A stretch of DNA of 64,000 bases, taken from NCBI RefSeq assembly GCF_039539445.1, contig NZ_BAABDD010000019.1:1-64000 (forward strand), written 5' to 3'. Both the position numbers and the translations under genes were made by a program. Position 1 is the stretch's first letter, and each line of letters opens with the position of its first letter. Under the pieces are notes generated by a model. That model made no database searches, was not told the origin of the DNA, and saw nothing but the letters and a program-made list of their open reading frames with translations. Below, in pieces: positions 60,338-64,000 of this stretch. The stretch comes from Salinactinospora qingdaonensis. Lineage in GTDB: Bacteria; Actinomycetota; Actinomycetes; Streptosporangiales; Streptosporangiaceae.

Positions 60338-60669
60338 CCGTTCTTGCTCCCGCATTGTTGGCGCGCTCCTGGCAGCTTGTGGTCTCGACTCTAAAAGGTC
60401 GTCGTGTCGGTCGCAGCGGTGCAGCCACGACCTTACTTCCGTGCACGTTTCGTTGCGGCGAGGCTGCTGAAGGTTTACCGCGCGGGGTTGTGAGGCGAGG
60501 TCGGGGCCCTGGTGGTTCCCCGCAGGTGTTTTCCCGCGATTCCGACAAAAACCTTTTTCTCTAAGTATGGATGCTGATTCGATAAGAAGATTTTCTTGCT
60601 ATTCCTTGCTGCTCCAAGGAACAATCTCCGGATATTTCATTGGGGTTTCATCGGCAGGTGGTGGGCAGC
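60338..60669. other. AT-rich divergent promoter region
   Basis: 332 nt between two lipoprotein genes. The part from 60540 to 60640 is markedly AT-rich and contains AAGAAGATTTTCTT (60584-60597), a 5-bp-arm palindrome. It is likely the promoter of the PQQ-type lipoprotein gene. Confidence 0.5.
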
Positions 60670-62010
60670 ATGCGTTCTTTGATGCGGTTCTGGGGCCTCG
60701 TGGTTGCCGTTGGTGTAGCGGTGCCGGCCGCGACCGGCTGTAGCAACAGCGTGGGCACCTCCGGCAGCACCGATACGGCGTCGTCAACCGAGGCCACCCC
60801 TGCCGAGCTCGCCGACCCGAGGAGCGTGGCGTTGGAAAGCCACCCCCAACCCCAAACCTTCACCTCCCCGGCCCGGTTCACGTTGCCCGTCCCCACGGCA
60901 GCGCCCACCCCTCCGGTTGCCCTGTTCGAGCAGCGTGCCTACGTCGCCACAACCACCGAAGTGAAGATCATCGACATGAGCACCGGGGAGGTGAGCGGGC
61001 ACATCGAGCCCGAGTCCGCGGCCACCTGGGGGGACTTCGACGTCTCACCCACGGCGACGCTGCCGCCGGTGTCCCCCGACACCAGCACGACCTCGCTGGA
61101 GGACATGGCCGAGGCGGTGGATTCGCCCCTGCTGACCCACATCGACGGCCAACCGGCCGTCTTAACGGCTTTTCCCGTCGCCGAGGACGCCGACCGCGAA
61201 GTCGAGCTGATCGCTGCCCAGGCCGACACCGGCGAGGTCATGTGGCGCCTGCGCATCGACCTGCCTGACGCCGCCGGCGGCGCCTACCTGGATATCGCCG
61301 GCGCCACCGGCGACACCGCCATGGTCAATGTGGGCCACCCCGAGGCCGTGGCCACCACCCACGCCGTTGACCTCACCGAACCCGCCCTCGCCTGGAGCCG
61401 GGAGGACACCTGGACGATGGGTGTGTTCGGCGACACCGTCGCCGCCACCGCGATCGCCCCTGAGGACGACCAGCGCAGCCTGGTGGGGCTGACCGTGGGC
61501 GAGGGCGAACAGCGCTGGAGCGCCCCTCGCAGCCACACGTGGCTCACCGCCGAATCCGCCGGCCCCTGGCTGCGGGTCTCTCACGAGGCCGGCTCCGGCT
61601 CAACCGCGGCCCGACTGGTCGACATCGCCACAGGCAGCACCACCCACACCTACGACACCGGCATCGCCGACTGGATGCGCTGCCGCTACGACGGCGCCAC
61701 CGTCATCGTCTGTAGCGATAAGGGAAGCGTGCTGGCGTTGGACAGCGTCACCGGCCAGACGCGGTGGCGTATCCCCGAAGGTACGGGAGAACCGATCGCC
61801 GCCCACATGCCGCAAGCCTGGGGTGGGCGGGTCACGGCGGTGGCCGACGGTTTGATCTACGCCGAGGCCGACAACGGGCCGGTGGTGCTCGACGCCCGCA
61901 CCGGCGCGACCGTCGAAGACGCGCCCGGGGTGGCGCCTTTCCGTGTCAATGCCTACGTCGGCCTGGTCAGCAGCGGCGGCGAAGTGAGTGTTCACGCCAC
62001 GACTGGCTAG
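60670..62010 (+). CDS. PQQ-like beta-propeller lipoprotein
   Basis: A 446-residue exported protein: signal RFWGLVVAVGVAVPAATGC with lipobox Cys24, a Ser/Thr/Pro-rich linker (25-80), then propeller blades with repeats such as IIDMSTGEVSGHI and VLALDSVTGQTRWRIPEG of the quinoprotein-like (PQQ_2) type. No quinone ligand set is evident, so it is likely a binding or scaffold propeller. An in-frame TTG at 60640 is a weaker start. Confidence 0.82.
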   Translation: MRSLMRFWGLVVAVGVAVPAATGCSNSVGTSGSTDTASSTEATPAELADPRSVALESHPQPQTFTSPARFTLPVPTAAPTPPVALFEQRAYVATTTEVKIIDMSTGEVSGHIEPESAATWGDFDVSPTATLPPVSPDTSTTSLEDMAEAVDSPLLTHIDGQPAVLTAFPVAEDADREVELIAAQADTGEVMWRLRIDLPDAAGGAYLDIAGATGDTAMVNVGHPEAVATTHAVDLTEPALAWSREDTWTMGVFGDTVAATAIAPEDDQRSLVGLTVGEGEQRWSAPRSHTWLTAESAGPWLRVSHEAGSGSTAARLVDIATGSTTHTYDTGIADWMRCRYDGATVIVCSDKGSVLALDSVTGQTRWRIPEGTGEPIAAHMPQAWGGRVTAVADGLIYAEADNGPVVLDARTGATVEDAPGVAPFRVNAYVGLVSSGGEVSVHATTG

Positions 62011-62134
62011 CGCTCCCTTCCACCATCGCCCGCCGTGTCTCTGGCGGTGCGGGTGAGGCCCCCGGAGATGGCGTTGGGTCTGGCACACTCAATCGGGCGT
62101 GTCGGGCGAATCGCACAGATCGGGAGATACGGGC

Positions 62135-63514
62135 ATGGTGGGTGAAATGATGACAGTGCCGTGGTGGGGTATCGCGGCAGCGGCCCTGGTCGTGGTGGCT
62201 CTGGCGATCTGGGGCTTACGCACGTCGGTGCGGCGCGGCCCTCTCCAACGCAAACTGCACGCCGGTTACGGGATCGCCACCATCGTGATCGCCCTGGCGG
62301 CGCTGGCGCTGATCACGGTGGCCTTCACCATGAGCTACGCGGCGCTGTATGCCTCGGCGACCTGGCTGGCCGACACCGAACTGACCGTGATCAACGGCGG
62401 CGACCTGCGGTTCCTTTTCCCCGTGGGCATCGACGCGGTCATCGTTTACTTCCTGGCCATGGATTTGCTCATGGAGTGGCAGGGCCGGCGCCACCCCCTC
62501 AACCGGTGGGCGGCCTACGGGCTGAGCGCGATCACCATCATCCTCAACGTCTCCCAGGGTGAGGAGACCACCGCCTCCTACCTTGGCCATGCCGGACCGC
62601 CGGTGGTCATCATCCTCATCGCCGAAGGGGTGGCAGCCTGGGTGCGCCACTTGGCGGGGCTGGCGCACGGCTACAGCCCCGACCGCATCCCGGCCGGCCG
62701 CTGGATCGCCCACCCCTTCTCCACCTTGAAGGTGGCCCGACTCATGCTCGGCTGGGGCATCACCTCCTACCCGGAGGCGCTGGTGCGCGAGCAGCGCCGC
62801 CAGTTGGCCTACGCCATGCTGCGCGAACAGTACGGCAGCAGATGGCGAAGAGCCACCCCCCGCCACTTGAAGTGGATGCTCGACAACGGATACGACCTCG
62901 ACACCGCCTTCGCGTTAACCCGTGCCATGACCGCCGAGCGGGTGGCGATGACTGCGGCCGAGGCCGGCACCTCCACTGGCCAAAGCTCCGCGGCGCTGTC
63001 CGACACGGCGGACTCGGCCGCTGCCGCCGTCGCGCCGGCACCGACCGAACCGGTTCCCTCGGCGCCACAACCCGAGGCCGCTCCCCGTGACCACGCTGAA
63101 CCGCTCCACCGGCGCGCCACCGCCAACGGGCACGCCGAACCGGTGACGCTGCCCCCCGCCAGCGAGGCCCCCGCAGCCGACGACACTGTCACGTCTGCTG
63201 CCGAGCCGCACCAGCCCCTCACCCCGTCCTCTCCCGCCGAAGAGCCAAGCGCGCCGGCCGAGCCCGACCCTTCCCCGGCCGAGCCGCCCCAGCGGCGTTC
63301 CACCGGCCGCAGCCGCCAGATGAGCCCAGAAGAGAAGCGCCAGCGCGTGCGGCAACTGCTCGTGGGGGTCCCCGACATCACCGACGAGGAGATCGCCGCC
63401 GAGATCGGGGTCGCCCCCCGCACCGCGCGCCGCTACCGCAGCGACATCCGCAACGGCATCTCAGCCGCAGCCACCGAGACCACGGCACCGGAGGGCACCG
63501 CCCGTCGCCGGTGA
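62135..63514 (+). CDS. DUF2637 membrane protein with C-terminal HTH-like domain
   Basis: A 459-residue protein. The N-terminal DUF2637 region (about 5-200) has four to five helices, including IATIVIALAALALITVAF and FLFPVGIDAVIVYFLAMD, as in SpdB-type proteins of actinomycete conjugative plasmids. A soluble helical part follows, then a long Pro/Ala-rich spacer (about 270-395), and a small HTH-like end RVRQLLVGVPDITDEEIAAE and VAPRTARRYRSDIR. It may signal from membrane to DNA or take part in DNA transfer. No tra or rep gene is nearby. Confidence 0.82.
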   Translation: MVGEMMTVPWWGIAAAALVVVALAIWGLRTSVRRGPLQRKLHAGYGIATIVIALAALALITVAFTMSYAALYASATWLADTELTVINGGDLRFLFPVGIDAVIVYFLAMDLLMEWQGRRHPLNRWAAYGLSAITIILNVSQGEETTASYLGHAGPPVVIILIAEGVAAWVRHLAGLAHGYSPDRIPAGRWIAHPFSTLKVARLMLGWGITSYPEALVREQRRQLAYAMLREQYGSRWRRATPRHLKWMLDNGYDLDTAFALTRAMTAERVAMTAAEAGTSTGQSSAALSDTADSAAAAVAPAPTEPVPSAPQPEAAPRDHAEPLHRRATANGHAEPVTLPPASEAPAADDTVTSAAEPHQPLTPSSPAEEPSAPAEPDPSPAEPPQRRSTGRSRQMSPEEKRQRVRQLLVGVPDITDEEIAAEIGVAPRTARRYRSDIRNGISAAATETTAPEGTARRR

Positions 63515-63837
63515 CCACGAGCACCGATCCAACCTCGCCTGCCGTGCACGAGGAACGCGCCAGGCCCACTCCTTTTCCACGCTGTCTCGGCCCTGCCTGC
63601 GATAGTCCCCGTGCCGCCGAGTGAGCGGGCCGCTGCCCGCCCAGCAGTCAGCGCTGCCCCCCATGGACAGAGCCACGCCCCGCATCGTTGAAAGCCGGGG
63701 GTGAGGGGTGTCCGCGACGCACCTGGGAAGCTGCCACCGTTGGCGCGAAAAAGTCCCACTAAGCACCTCAATGAGAAACTTGACGGTGGGAATTCCCGGC
63801 ACAGACCGCTTCCACAGCCAAAGGGGAAGGCTCACCG
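63515..63837. other. Intergenic region ahead of the last gene
   Basis: 323 nt with no recognised gene. TTGACG at 63779 could be a -35 element for the DUF6194 gene; a ribosome site AAGGGGAAGG lies just before its start. Confidence 0.4.
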
Positions 63838-64000
63838 TTGACCGAGGACGACATCATCTCCTTCGCGACAGCTATGGCCGGGGTCGTAAAGATCACCGCC
63901 AGCGCCGACGATGGGGCACCAGAAATGGCTTGGGGCGACTCGTTCTTCTACTATGCCCCTGACGGCACGCCTTCCCGGCGCCAGATGCCGTTCGCCACGC
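63838..64000 (+). CDS. DUF6194 family protein, cut by the window end
   Basis: The first 54 codons of a gene running off the window: TEDDIISFATAMAGVVKITA and PEMAWGDSFFYYAPDG, then RRQMPFAT. This matches the opening of actinobacterial DUF6194 proteins (about 150 residues), whose function is unknown. The start is TTG 63838 with AAGGGGAAGG 8 nt upstream. Confidence 0.75.
   Translation, partial: MTEDDIISFATAMAGVVKITASADDGAPEMAWGDSFFYYAPDGTPSRRQMPFAT

Overview
The window is high-GC DNA with dense, mostly single-gene transcription units, many TetR-type regulators, a twin-arginine signal, a single-chain acyl-CoA carboxylase and actinomycete families such as DUF574 methyltransferase, DUF2236, DUF2637 and DUF6194. 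It is chromosomal DNA of a filamentous-type actinomycete. A Nocardiopsaceae/Streptosporangiales-like host is my guess from family content, not something the sequence proves. I saw no rRNA, tRNA or CRISPR array.

Layout. 1-11 kb: a 61-nt poly-G end, then a threonine dehydratase, DUF2236 protein, GNAT, nitroreductase, aminopeptidase P, PlsC acyltransferase, potassium channel, a second serine/threonine dehydratase with divergent LysR regulator, and a split secreted S74-type chaperone. The + strand here is extremely G-rich whichever strand is coding. 11-24 kb: DUF574 methyltransferase, Bcr/CflA exporter, Spo0M behind a hairpin that hides its ribosome site, a motif-poor acyl-CoA ligase-like protein, a TetR/NTF2-like pair, SUKH protein, ArsR, peptide deformylase, saccharopine dehydrogenase-like/TetR pair and DedA. 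24-28.4 kb: a translationally coupled Baeyer-Villiger monooxygenase / alpha-beta hydrolase / SDR operon with a divergent MerR regulator. 28.5-30 kb: an unusual protein joining a DCC-type CxxC domain, an internal twin-arginine signal and an 18-cysteine tail, followed by a frameshifted small membrane protein.

30-38.4 kb: MDR reductase/TetR, HSL-type hydrolase, a sulfite-oxidase-like / flavin reductase / DUF6510 operon, TetR with a broken DUF5701 gene, DoxX and a secreted PHM-like copper protein. 38.4-45.2 kb is patchy and degenerate: an AT-rich stretch, a UvrA-like tail, an orphan fragment, a kinase-HAD fusion gene, MarR with an MFS/luciferase-like operon, then integrase, aldo-keto reductase and IS4 transposase remnants. 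45.2-54.7 kb: proline iminopeptidase-like hydrolase, WYL regulator with DinB/VOC genes, and the 1817-residue carboxylase. 54.7-64 kb: IS110 remnants with repeated ends, TetR/P450, DUF1772/NmrA pair, two lipoproteins, a DUF2637 protein and the start of a DUF6194 gene.

Recurring themes are divergent regulator-target pairs with readable palindromic operators, strong perfect hairpins between convergent genes, and about a dozen truncated or frameshifted genes. Either the region really is decaying, or the assembly has homopolymer errors in G/C runs; each case is flagged.
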